Program-made: the position numbers and the translations under genes
NCBI RefSeq assembly: GCF_022898935.1
Contig: NZ_JALIRP010000001.1
Location: 620,001 to 684,000 of the forward strand
Origin: Paenibacillus mangrovi
GTDB taxonomy: Bacteria; Bacillota; Bacilli; Paenibacillales; Paenibacillaceae
DNA: 64,000 nt
Reading direction: 5' to 3'
Shown here: piece after piece, positions 27,256-34,928 of the stretch
Numbering within the stretch: position 1 is the stretch's first letter
Layout: every line of letters starts with the position of its first letter
Notes under the pieces: generated by a model
What the model was told of the DNA's origin: nothing
The model's database searches: none
What the model saw: the letters and a program-made list of their open reading frames with translations, nothing else

Positions 27256-27702
27256 ATGATAGAAAAAGGCCACCTTAACAGTTTGGGCATGATGTCTTAC
27301 GATACGAAAGATTTGATTATCCGCGATGATATTATGGCAAAGGCCAAGGAATTGGCAGAGCTGATCTCTAGCAGCGAAGAGGTTCAGCAGTATCAAAAGG
27401 CGGAAGAAAAAATCCGCAACCATGAGCATGTGCAAAGCCTGATTACTACGCTGAAGAAACGCCAAAAAGAAATTGTAGCCTTTGAATCCTTCCAAAATCC
27501 GCAAATGGTCGCGAAAATTGAGAAGGAAATGGAATCGCTCCAGGATGAAATAGATGCTATTCCGCTCGTGGTTGAATTCCAGCAGAGCCAAAGCGATATC
27601 AATTATCTTCTGCAGCTGGTCATGTCGGTTATTCGTGATACCGTATCCGAGAAGATCGATGTGGAAGCGGGAACGGACGCCCCACCTTCAAACTGTGGTT
27701 AA
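27256..27702 (+). CDS. ricA: YlbF-family regulator RicA (YmcA)
   Basis: A 148-residue helical protein of the YlbF/YmcA family, subunit of the RicA-RicF-RicT complex that works with RNase Y and promotes sporulation, competence and biofilm formation. The core IMAKAKELAELISSSEEV and EFQQSQSDINYLLQLV is characteristic. A cysteine sits next to last (SNCG); C-terminal cysteines of Ric proteins have been linked to Fe-S binding. The ATG at 27256 has only a weak site; ATG at 27289 is an alternative. Position after miaB matches Bacillus. Confidence 0.88.
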   Translation: MIEKGHLNSLGMMSYDTKDLIIRDDIMAKAKELAELISSSEEVQQYQKAEEKIRNHEHVQSLITTLKKRQKEIVAFESFQNPQMVAKIEKEMESLQDEIDAIPLVVEFQQSQSDINYLLQLVMSVIRDTVSEKIDVEAGTDAPPSNCG

Positions 27703-27715
27703 GATCTAAAGAATT

Positions 27716-27748
27716 AAGGCTGTGGATCATGTATCCGCGCCTTTTTTT
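27716..27748 (+). terminator. ricA terminator
   Basis: Arms AAGGC..GGAT and ATCC..GCCTT with small mismatches, loop CATGT, then seven T. Confidence 0.75.
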
Positions 27749-27754
27749 GATCTA

Positions 27755-27837
27755 TTAGAATTTATAATTTCCGGGGGTCCCCGCAAAGTACCTGAATCAG
27801 CTTTGAAGCAAAGTCCCCACTTTGTGGGGTTATTTTG
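27755..27837. repeat. Long copy of an intergenic repeat
   Basis: An 83-base element that starts like the short copy (TTAGAATTTATAATTT), has GGGGGTCCCC, then 36 extra bases ending in GTCCCC, then the shared ACTTTGTGGGGTTATTTTG. It lies between ricA and the GNAT gene, where Bacillus-type gene order ends. The palindromic GGTCCCC parts and hairpin ends suggest a REP-like or MITE-like element. Confidence 0.7.
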
Positions 27838-27862
27838 TGGAGACTTCAAAGGAGGCTTGCTT

Positions 27863-28336
27863 GTGAGCGCCCAAGTGTTAATGAGAAGAAGGAAGCCGGA
27901 AGAATTCCTTCCGAAAGAATTGCTGATGCTGGCAGACCCGGAATGGTCGCAAGTAGAGAAATATCTGGATCAATCGAGCTGGATGGTTGCTGAATGCGAA
28001 GGCCGGATTATCGGTGTCTGCGGGTTCATGGCTGTGGATTCCTCCGCAGGGGAGATCATGAACGCAGCGGTTGATCCGGCTTATCAGGGGAAAGGCTTTG
28101 GTAAAAAATTAATACTGCTTACGCTGGAGCAAGCCCAAAATGACGGTTATAAGAAGGTAATCGTCCGAACGGGTAATTCGAGTCTGGATCAGCTGGCTCT
28201 GTATCAAAAATGCGGATTCCGGATGGTCCGGATAGAGCAGGACTATTTTGTGAACAACTATCCTGAACCAATTTATGAAAATGGCATTCAGTGCCGGGAT
28301 CAGGTCATCTTGGAAATGTACACTCGAGAGAGATAA
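27863..28336 (+). CDS. GNAT-family N-acetyltransferase
   Basis: A 157-residue acetyl-CoA-dependent acetyltransferase; acceptor unknown. The acetyl-CoA motif A region reads VDPAYQGKGFGKKLI (Q/RxxGxG/A-type), preceded by GVCGFMAVD and followed by LYQKCGFRMV. GTG at 27863 has AAAGGAGG seven bases upstream; earlier in-frame codons would run into the intergenic repeat. It may form a short unit with the thioesterase 40 bases downstream. Confidence 0.85.
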   Translation: MSAQVLMRRRKPEEFLPKELLMLADPEWSQVEKYLDQSSWMVAECEGRIIGVCGFMAVDSSAGEIMNAAVDPAYQGKGFGKKLILLTLEQAQNDGYKKVIVRTGNSSLDQLALYQKCGFRMVRIEQDYFVNNYPEPIYENGIQCRDQVILEMYTRER

Positions 28337-28375
28337 TCAACACTATATTCAAAAGACAGCATTGGGGGAAGCAGA

Positions 28376-28777
28376 ATGAATGCATTGGAAGAAATGATAT
28401 CACGCGGCGAGAATACGTTTTGGTCTTATTTGGGCTGTGAATTTGTATCGGCGGATGAAGAGAAGATCATTATTGCCCTAGATGCTAAGGAGCACCATAC
28501 TAATTCCTTGGGAATCATCCACGGCGGTGTGCTGACCTCGCTTATGGACCAGGCTATGGGGATGGCGGCAACGGCTGCCAAGAATTCGGACAACTGCGTA
28601 ACGACCAATATCAACGTTCATTTCATGTCCGCCATGACTACCGGAAGATTGATCGTAACAGCCCGCGTGATTCATATGGCAGGACGTTCCATGACGACGG
28701 AAGCGCGCATCCATAACAGTGAAGGAACGCTTGGATGCTTGGCTACCGCTACATTCCGTGTTGTACATCGCAAATAG
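28376..28777 (+). CDS. PaaI-family hotdog thioesterase
   Basis: A 133-residue hotdog-fold protein likely to hydrolyse acyl- or aryl-CoA thioesters. The signature NSLGIIHGGVLTSLMDQAMG has the conserved His-Gly-Gly and the catalytic acidic residue, and VTTNINVHFMSAM is the central strand. GGGGGAAGCAGA lies before the ATG. It follows the GNAT gene on the same strand. Substrate unknown. Confidence 0.88.
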   Translation: MNALEEMISRGENTFWSYLGCEFVSADEEKIIIALDAKEHHTNSLGIIHGGVLTSLMDQAMGMAATAAKNSDNCVTTNINVHFMSAMTTGRLIVTARVIHMAGRSMTTEARIHNSEGTLGCLATATFRVVHRK

Positions 28778-28865
28778 CGAAGATACCTGCCTGATTTTAT
28801 AGGAAAAACGTCTATCGACGTTCTTTCACAGAAGACAGACCGCTTTTAGCAGAAGTTTTTCTTGC

Positions 28866-28953
28866 GATATCAGGATACTTTTCCTGAAGTTTATACTTTC
28901 TGATATCTTAAAAATACTTGACTTTTTTTGTTAATAATTCATAATGAAAGTAT
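28866..28953. promoter_or_regulatory. Promoter and inverted repeats before the Nudix-pncB operon
   Basis: A -35 TTGACT (28918-28923), 16 bases, then CATAAT (28940-28945). It is flanked by ATACTTTC (28893-28900) and its exact complement GAAAGTAT (28946-28953). A second perfect pair, GATATCAG (28866-28873) and CTGATATC (28900-28907), lies upstream. These arms are candidate operators for a regulator of NAD metabolism. Confidence 0.5.
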
Positions 28954-28978
28954 CAAAAAGAAGTTATGTGGTGATGAG

Positions 28979-29773
28979 ATGAACGAACATGGTAAACAAG
29001 GTGATTCCTCACCTGAAGCACAAGCTTATTCGGCTAAAAAATACCGAACGCCGGACGGTGTGCCGGCGGATATCGTCATGTTTACGCTGACCAAAAGAGA
29101 AAGAAAGACCGTGACCAAAACGTTACCGATCCGCGAGCTTAAGGTCATGCTCATTCGGCGCAAATCCTGGCCATGTGCTGGCATGTGGGCGCTGCCTGGG
29201 GGCTTTTGTCAGGAAAGCGAATCAATATATGATGCCGCGACCCGTGAGCTTAAAGAAGAAACGGGAGTCGATGGTGGACATTTGGAATATTTGGGTGTGT
29301 ACAGCACACCTGGAAGAGATCCGCGCGGCTGGATTATCAGCCATGCTTTTTTTGCCCTGGTAGAGGAATGGATGCTGGAAAGCAGACAGGCGGCGGATGA
29401 TGCCGGCGAGGTCGGATTGTTTGGCATCGAAGAGGTCTTGAACGGACTGGAGCTGGCGTTTGACCACCGTGAGATCATACAGGATGCCTATCTCCGGATT
29501 CAGCAGCAGATGCTGCATTCCACGATCGCACGCCAGTTTTTGCCGGAGCAGTTTACGCTCAGCGAGCTGTACCAGGTCATTCAAACCGTTGTTCCGGAAT
29601 TCAGCGAGCCCAATTTTATTCGTAAAATCACATCCACTCGCAGCAGACAGGGGATTTTGGAAGAAGTCAGAGACGAGACAGGCAAACCGCTCAGCTCCAA
29701 CCAGTACTCCCAGCGCCCGGCTCAATTGTATAAGTTCACGGACTATGTGCCGCTGTTTTCCATCTACACTTAG
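28979..29773 (+). CDS. Nudix hydrolase with C-terminal winged helix (NrtR-like)
   Basis: A 264-residue protein with a complete Nudix box (Gly, then E, REL, EE, G) in the region GFCQESESIYDAATRELKEE near residue 80. The C-terminal ~90 residues (FTLSELYQVIQ, FIRKITSTRSRQG) look like the winged helix of NrtR-type regulators. It is 53 bases upstream of pncB, so it is either an ADP-ribose-responsive repressor of NAD salvage or a pyrophosphatase of the same pathway. The intact Nudix box leaves catalysis possible. ATG 28979 is chosen because the earlier TTG lies in the promoter. Confidence 0.82.
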   Translation: MNEHGKQGDSSPEAQAYSAKKYRTPDGVPADIVMFTLTKRERKTVTKTLPIRELKVMLIRRKSWPCAGMWALPGGFCQESESIYDAATRELKEETGVDGGHLEYLGVYSTPGRDPRGWIISHAFFALVEEWMLESRQAADDAGEVGLFGIEEVLNGLELAFDHREIIQDAYLRIQQQMLHSTIARQFLPEQFTLSELYQVIQTVVPEFSEPNFIRKITSTRSRQGILEEVRDETGKPLSSNQYSQRPAQLYKFTDYVPLFSIYT

Positions 29774-29826
29774 AGTTGGAGGAAAGAAACGGCCCAAGGC
29801 TTAAGGTACAAAGGAGGAAGCCCGCC

Positions 29827-31278
29827 ATGCAGACAGCAGGACTGGCATTACATACCGATAAATATCAAATTAACATGATGTATGCGCATTGGGTTAACCG
29901 TTCGCATCAGCAGAAGGCCGTATTTGAAGCGTATTTCCGCAAGCTTCCATTCGGGAACGGTTTTGCTGTATTTGCAGGTCTTGAACGGATTGTTCATTAT
30001 ATCGCCAACCTGCGATTTACGGATGAAGACATCCGGTATCTATCTGCTCAAGAAGAGAATTATGATTCCGCATTTCTGGAGGAACTGAAGCAGTTCCGCT
30101 TCTGCGGAAACCTCTACTCCATGAAGGAAGGGGCGCTTGTGTTCCCTAACGAGCCTCTTATCCGTGTGGAGGGAACCATCATGGAAACGCAGCTGGTGGA
30201 GACGGCGATGCTTAACTTCATGAACTTCCAGACCTTGATTGCCACCAAAGCATCGCGTGTGAAACAGGTAGCCACAGGCGATATCCTGCTGGAATTCGGA
30301 ACCCGGCGCGCTCAGGAAGAGGATGCTGCCGTTTGGGGCGCACGCGCTGCTTATGTTGCGGGCTTTGACGCCACTTCCAACATGCTGGCGGGTCAGAAGT
30401 TCGGAATCCCTACCAAAGGTACACATGCGCATTCTTGGGTTCAAAGCTTTCCTTCGGAACAAGAAGCATTTGATACCTATGCCAGAGTCATGCCTGATGA
30501 CGTGACGCTGCTGGTGGATACATTCGATACGCTGAAAAGCGGGGTGCCTCATGCGATCGAGACCGCGAAGAAGCTCGAGGCAGCAGGCAAGAAAATGTCT
30601 GCGATCCGCCTCGACAGCGGCGACTTGGCTTACTTGTCCATAAAGGCCAGGGAAATGCTTGATAATGCAGGCTTTTCCTATGTTAAAATCGTTGCCTCGA
30701 ATGATTTGGATGAGAACACGATTTTCAACTTGAAGGCTCAGGGGGCACGTATAGACACGTGGGGTGTAGGTACGCAATTAATCACGGCTGCGGATCAGCC
30801 GGCTCTTGGAGGCGTATATAAGCTCGTCGAGCGTGAAGTCAACGGCGAAATGATTCCGACGATCAAGATTTCAGGCAATCCGGAAAAGGTATCCACACCT
30901 GGTAAAAAAGATGTATTTCGCATTGTGGACCGCGTCAGCGGCAAAGCGATTGCAGATTACATTATGTTTCCGGATGAAGAGAAGCCGCATGACGGCATGC
31001 GCCTAAAGCTGTTTAACCCACAGCATCCTTATCTGCAGAAATTTGTGAAGAATTATGATGCCATACCGATGCTGGAACAGATATTCAAAAATGGGCTGCA
31101 GGTATATACTCTGCCATCGCTGGATGAAATCCGGCAGTATCATCGTGAGCAGATGGATCTCTTCTGGCCCGAGTATCTGCGCAAGATGAACCCAGAAATC
31201 TACCGCATCAATATTAGCGAAAAAGTCTGGAACCTGAAGCAGAAACTGATGGCGGAATACATGCAGGTCGAAGAATAA
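29827..31278 (+). CDS. pncB: Nicotinate phosphoribosyltransferase
   Basis: Makes nicotinate mononucleotide from nicotinate and PRPP, the entry step of NAD salvage. The 483 residues begin ALHTDKYQINMMYA; the core includes GTRRAQEEDAA, GTHAHSWVQ (family GT.AH motif) and AIRLDSGDL. AAAGGAGG lies nine bases before ATG 29827; an earlier in-frame start would overlap the Nudix gene. It is the second gene of the Nudix-pncB unit, ended by a terminator. Confidence 0.95.
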   Translation: MQTAGLALHTDKYQINMMYAHWVNRSHQQKAVFEAYFRKLPFGNGFAVFAGLERIVHYIANLRFTDEDIRYLSAQEENYDSAFLEELKQFRFCGNLYSMKEGALVFPNEPLIRVEGTIMETQLVETAMLNFMNFQTLIATKASRVKQVATGDILLEFGTRRAQEEDAAVWGARAAYVAGFDATSNMLAGQKFGIPTKGTHAHSWVQSFPSEQEAFDTYARVMPDDVTLLVDTFDTLKSGVPHAIETAKKLEAAGKKMSAIRLDSGDLAYLSIKAREMLDNAGFSYVKIVASNDLDENTIFNLKAQGARIDTWGVGTQLITAADQPALGGVYKLVEREVNGEMIPTIKISGNPEKVSTPGKKDVFRIVDRVSGKAIADYIMFPDEEKPHDGMRLKLFNPQHPYLQKFVKNYDAIPMLEQIFKNGLQVYTLPSLDEIRQYHREQMDLFWPEYLRKMNPEIYRINISEKVWNLKQKLMAEYMQVEE

Positions 31279-31284
31279 ACAGTC

Positions 31285-31319
31285 AAGAGATTCAGTATGA
31301 ATAGCTGGATCTCTTTTTT
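31285..31319 (+). terminator. pncB terminator
   Basis: Arms AGAGATTCAG and CTGGATCTCT (one G-U pair), nine-base loop, then six T. Confidence 0.8.
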
Positions 31320-31367
31320 ATATAACCGTATAATGAACATGAATTCATACCAAGGGAGGGGAACCTC

Positions 31368-32366
31368 ATGATGGACCCGTTTCAAGCGTTTATGATTCGT
31401 CAAGAAGGGGAAGAACTCAAGAGTCAGGTGGAGGAGTTGACGCTTGATCAGCTGCCTGAGGGTGATGTGCTGGTCAAAGTTCATTTTTCAGGAGTGAATT
31501 ATAAGGATGGACTGGCGAGTACGCCTTATGGCAAAGTCGTACCGAAATATCCCATGATCCCCGGCATTGATCTCGCTGGAGAGGTAGTGCACTCAGAGCA
31601 TCCTGACTTTCATGAAGGGGACCGCGTACTGTGTACCGGTTATGGTCTGGGTACATCACATTACGGAGGCTTCAGCCAATTTGCGCGACTTTCTGGTGAA
31701 TGGCTTCTGCATCTTCCTGACGGGCTGACTCTACGGGAAGCAATGGGAATCGGAACAGCCGGATTTACCGCAGCGTTGTCTGTCGATCGATTGCTTCACT
31801 GCAATGTTACACCTGATATGGGACCTGTACTCGTAACGGGGGCTACTGGCGGGGTTGGCAGCTTTGCAGTTGATATTCTGGCTCGGGCAGGGTTTGATGT
31901 AACGGCAAGCACGGGGAAAATAAATGAGCAAAAAGAATGGTTGAAAGGCTTGGGCGCCGCCCATGTGATCGGAAGGGATGACATTGAAGCTGCCCCAGCA
32001 GGTCCGCTTTCCAAGCAGATCTGGGCAGGAGTTGTTGACCCGGTCGGAGGACCTCATCTCCAGAACATGTTAAAAAGCATCTGTTACGGCGGTGCTGTAG
32101 CGCTGTCGGGTCTAACGGGAGGAACTGCCTTTGAGAGTACCGTTCTTCCATTTATATTGAGGGGTGTTCAGCTGATCGGCATTGATTCGGTGTTCTGCCC
32201 CAAGGAATGGAGAACAGGCATTTGGAGCAAGCTGAGCCAGGATTGGAAGCCGGAGAGAGCACTGGGGCAAGGAATCAAAGAATGTTCGCTTCAGAAGCTG
32301 CCTGAGGTGCTTGAGGATATTTTACAAGGGAAAGCCGTCGGAAGAACGATTGTTCGTATGGAATAA
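31368..32366 (+). CDS. YhdH/AcuI-family quinone oxidoreductase (acryloyl-CoA reductase-like)
   Basis: A 332-residue zinc-free medium-chain dehydrogenase. The N-terminal GroES-like part has GVNYKDGLA and MIPGIDLAGEV; the Rossmann part has VTGATGGVGSFAVDIL and the late VGRTIVRME. Relatives (E. coli YhdH/AcuI, B. subtilis YhfP) reduce acryloyl-CoA or quinones with NADPH. A TATAAT lies just upstream, overlapping the pncB terminator region, so it is probably a separate unit. The true substrate cannot be told from sequence. Confidence 0.9.
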   Translation: MMDPFQAFMIRQEGEELKSQVEELTLDQLPEGDVLVKVHFSGVNYKDGLASTPYGKVVPKYPMIPGIDLAGEVVHSEHPDFHEGDRVLCTGYGLGTSHYGGFSQFARLSGEWLLHLPDGLTLREAMGIGTAGFTAALSVDRLLHCNVTPDMGPVLVTGATGGVGSFAVDILARAGFDVTASTGKINEQKEWLKGLGAAHVIGRDDIEAAPAGPLSKQIWAGVVDPVGGPHLQNMLKSICYGGAVALSGLTGGTAFESTVLPFILRGVQLIGIDSVFCPKEWRTGIWSKLSQDWKPERALGQGIKECSLQKLPEVLEDILQGKAVGRTIVRME

Positions 32367-32481
32367 AGAGTCAGAAGGCGGCTGTACTGCATAAAGCGTT
32401 TGAAATGTTGGCATTCTAACCCCATAACAGGCTGTCTTCCGCCTTGGCGGCAGCAGGGAAATCTGGAAGGGATGAGCCGAC

Positions 32482-32997
32482 ATGTACAAATCGTTAGCAT
32501 TGCTGCTGGCCTGTGTGCTGCTAATCGCCGCGGTTGGCTGTAATAAGCATACCGTTATTAAGAAAGAAACCAAATTGTATAATTTCGATTCTTATTCTGA
32601 AGGTAATATCAGGGCACAATCACAGGGAAAAGGACTCAACGGCCAATTGCTGAATGAGCTTAAGCTGGCTTTTGAAGCCAAAAATATACCGCTCACTCAT
32701 GAAACGTATGCCGAGGATGGACGGGGAAATATCAGCTACATGTTCCACATTAGGGGTAACCCGCAGCAGTACATCAATTTGCATGTGTTTACGGATGAAC
32801 AGGAACGGATCAAACGGATTCATAACTGGTATGGAGACCAGCACCAAATCGATACGCAGAACATGCACACAGTAATATACAGTCATAACAGAGCCTCATT
32901 GATTTATACTTCATCCGGGAAAGACAAGGGTATCTATGACAAACAGGTTCATGAGATTTTTAATTCGCTGATAAGCCGTATGAATTTTCAACCATAG
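32482..32997 (+). CDS. Putative lipoprotein of unknown function
   Basis: A 171-residue protein with a signal peptide ending IAAVGC, so Cys20 is the probable lipidated residue; the -3 position is Ala rather than Leu, a weak lipobox. The mature part is hydrophilic with no motif I recognise (KLYNFDSYSEGNIRAQSQGK, IHNWYGDQHQID). A terminator follows, shared with the convergent moaB gene. Function unknown. Confidence 0.75.
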   Translation: MYKSLALLLACVLLIAAVGCNKHTVIKKETKLYNFDSYSEGNIRAQSQGKGLNGQLLNELKLAFEAKNIPLTHETYAEDGRGNISYMFHIRGNPQQYINLHVFTDEQERIKRIHNWYGDQHQIDTQNMHTVIYSHNRASLIYTSSGKDKGIYDKQVHEIFNSLISRMNFQP

Positions 32998-33003
32998 TAT
33001 ACC

Positions 33004-33042
33004 AAATGCCGGAGCAGCATTATAAGCTTCCCGGCATTTTTT
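33004..33042. terminator. Terminator between lipoprotein and moaB genes
   Basis: Perfect nine-base arms AAATGCCGG and CCGGCATTT, 17-base loop, T run on the + side. The moaB stop lies just beyond, so it serves the lipoprotein gene and perhaps moaB in reverse. Confidence 0.8.
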
Positions 33043-33047
33043 TGTAA

Positions 33048-33563
33048 CTATTCTTTTTTATATATCTCTCTCATCACATGTCCGAGCTCTGGGACGATGA
33101 TCCGTTCCAACGCAAGCTTGACTGCTCCCTTGGAGCCCGGAATCGAAAAGACAGCAGTGCTGCCGGAAACACCCGCAATAGCCCTGCTCAGAATGGCTGC
33201 CGCTCCGATATCTTCGGTGAAGCTGAGATACCGGAAAATCTCTCCGAATCCGGGCAGCTGTTTATCAAGCAATGAAGAAACGGCCTCGTACGTTGTATCA
33301 CGCGGTGAAATGCCCGTACCTCCGGTTAAGATGACAGCCTCCACCTCGGGATTGCTAGAAGCTTCGTGAATCAGCTCTCTTATGCCCTCGTAATCATCCT
33401 TAACAATCTCATACGCGACAATCCGGTAACCGGCCTTTTCCAAAAGGGATTTCATTAATTGGCCTCCGGTGTCGGTCTCCGGAGTACGTGTATCGGACAC
33501 GGTCACGATCATGCAGGATACGGTATCCGGCGCCTCGTTGCGATGTTGGTCTACTGATCTCAT
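33048..33563 (-). CDS. moaB: Molybdenum cofactor protein MoaB
   Basis: A 171-residue MPT-binding protein (MoaB/Mog family) that adenylates molybdopterin before molybdenum insertion. The motif LTGGTGISPRDTTYEA and the late SIPGSKGAVKLALE are typical. No other moa/moe gene is nearby, so it is an isolated member here. GGGAGGAGAG precedes the ATG. The family call is firm; a role in Mo cofactor supply in this strain is inferred. Confidence 0.92.
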   Translation of the reverse strand: MRSVDQHRNEAPDTVSCMIVTVSDTRTPETDTGGQLMKSLLEKAGYRIVAYEIVKDDYEGIRELIHEASSNPEVEAVILTGGTGISPRDTTYEAVSSLLDKQLPGFGEIFRYLSFTEDIGAAAILSRAIAGVSGSTAVFSIPGSKGAVKLALERIIVPELGHVMREIYKKE

Positions 33564-33744
33564 CGTTCTAATCTCTCCTCCCTTTTAGAGTGTCTTTATA
33601 GGATAGTCCTTTGTGGGCCAACTTGCAAATCCTTGCTTAGTCTGGAATTATGGATCATCCAGCACAGTTGTGATACTGTTAGGGGTGTAGTACACTTTGC
33701 TAAAAACGGCTTGAACAGAGCAAGGAATGAAGAGGAGAAGAATG

Positions 33745-34758
33745 ATGACGACACAAAAGGTAACACCTATTTACATACTATCCGGTTTTCTAGGAAGCGG
33801 AAAAACGACTTTGCTTCAGCGGTTGGTGAATTACTGGCAATCGCAAGGACTGCTTCCGGCCGTTATTATGAATGAGATTGGCGATGTAAATCTGGATGGG
33901 CTGCTGGTAGAGGAGCGGGTACCGATGACGGAGATGCTGAGCGGCTGCATTTGCTGCTCGATCCGGGGGGATTTGAGCATGGAGATCGCCGGACTGATCC
34001 AGAGAGAAGCCCCAGATGTCATCGTCGTTGAAGCAACGGGGATTGCGAACCCCTTGGAGATATTGGACGGGGTCACGGAAGCCGCTTTGTATATCAAAAT
34101 TGATCTCAAGGGTGTCATCACGGTTGTCGATTCCGCCCATTTACTTGAACTATACCGGAATCAAAAAGGAAAGACATTTAGGCTGATGCAGGAACAAATT
34201 CGGGCAGCTTCCTGCCTGATCCTGAATAAGACGGATCGGGTTGATCATGATGAGCAGGAACTGCTGGCTGGCGTCATTTCACGCTGGAATGCTTATGCCC
34301 CTGTGCTTTCTACAGTCCGGTGCGATGTTGAAATCCCAGATGTGCTGGAGTCGCTTGGGAACGATTCACGTTTGTCTGCTGTTCTGCAGGCATCATCTCA
34401 AGAGGAGGAGGAAGTCGGTGGTAATAATCCCCATGCTCATCAACATTCACATGAACATGGCCATACGCATACGCATCATGATCATGTCATGGTCTATACG
34501 CATTATTTGAGCGGCCCTGTGGACAGCGGGGAATTCGAAAGCTTCATCGCGAATCTGCCGCGTGAGGTTTATCGTGCGAAGGGGGTCCTGACCTTCAGCG
34601 ATACGGCAAGCCGGTTTCTGTTCCAGTATGCTTTCCGGGAGCCCGATTTTCTGCGAATTACGCCTCAGGGAGAGGTTCCTGATGTCGTCGTTTTTATCGG
34701 AGAGCATTTCTCGAAATCCACTCTTGAACAAGGCATGCGGGCGCTGGAGAAGGCATAG
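33745..34758 (+). CDS. CobW/COG0523 GTPase, zinc-metallochaperone type
   Basis: A 337-residue G3E GTPase. It has Walker A GFLGSGKT (14-21), the metal-binding CxCC motif (SGCICCS, Cys 68, 70, 71), EATGIANP and the guanine motif NKTD. A His-rich stretch near residue 230 has about a dozen histidines over some 25 residues, ending before the CobW C-terminal domain. CxCC plus a His loop points to a zinc (or other transition-metal) chaperone rather than cobalamin synthesis. ATG 33745 has GAGGAG seven bases upstream. No Zur-box-like palindrome was seen. Confidence 0.9.
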   Translation: MTTQKVTPIYILSGFLGSGKTTLLQRLVNYWQSQGLLPAVIMNEIGDVNLDGLLVEERVPMTEMLSGCICCSIRGDLSMEIAGLIQREAPDVIVVEATGIANPLEILDGVTEAALYIKIDLKGVITVVDSAHLLELYRNQKGKTFRLMQEQIRAASCLILNKTDRVDHDEQELLAGVISRWNAYAPVLSTVRCDVEIPDVLESLGNDSRLSAVLQASSQEEEEVGGNNPHAHQHSHEHGHTHTHHDHVMVYTHYLSGPVDSGEFESFIANLPREVYRAKGVLTFSDTASRFLFQYAFREPDFLRITPQGEVPDVVVFIGEHFSKSTLEQGMRALEKA

Positions 34759-34780
34759 CCACTCATAAATACTCAAGATC

Positions 34781-34825
34781 AAGCCTGAACGCTTCTTGGC
34801 TTCCAAGAGGCTCAGGCTTTTTTTT
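34781..34825 (+). terminator. CobW-gene terminator
   Basis: Arms AAGCCTGA and TCAGGCTT, with an inner CTTCTTGG/CCAAGAGG stem, then a T run. Confidence 0.85.
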
Positions 34826-34928
34826 GTTCTGCAAGCCGGAGCGCGTCCTTTAGTTTGAATTCCATTGGAATGGGGTACTATATGGTTGTTTACCATGAGC
34901 CTCAGACATAATGGAAGGAGAGACGCTA

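Noticed and set aside
33048-33563. A molybdenum cofactor operon
   Set aside because: Only moaB is present; neighbours are a lipoprotein gene and a CobW GTPase, with no moaA, moaC, moaD, moaE or mobA.
33600-33744. Zur or CzrA box before the CobW-type gene
   Set aside because: No AAATCGTAAT-like palindrome is present; GTAGTACACTTTG is only weakly symmetric.
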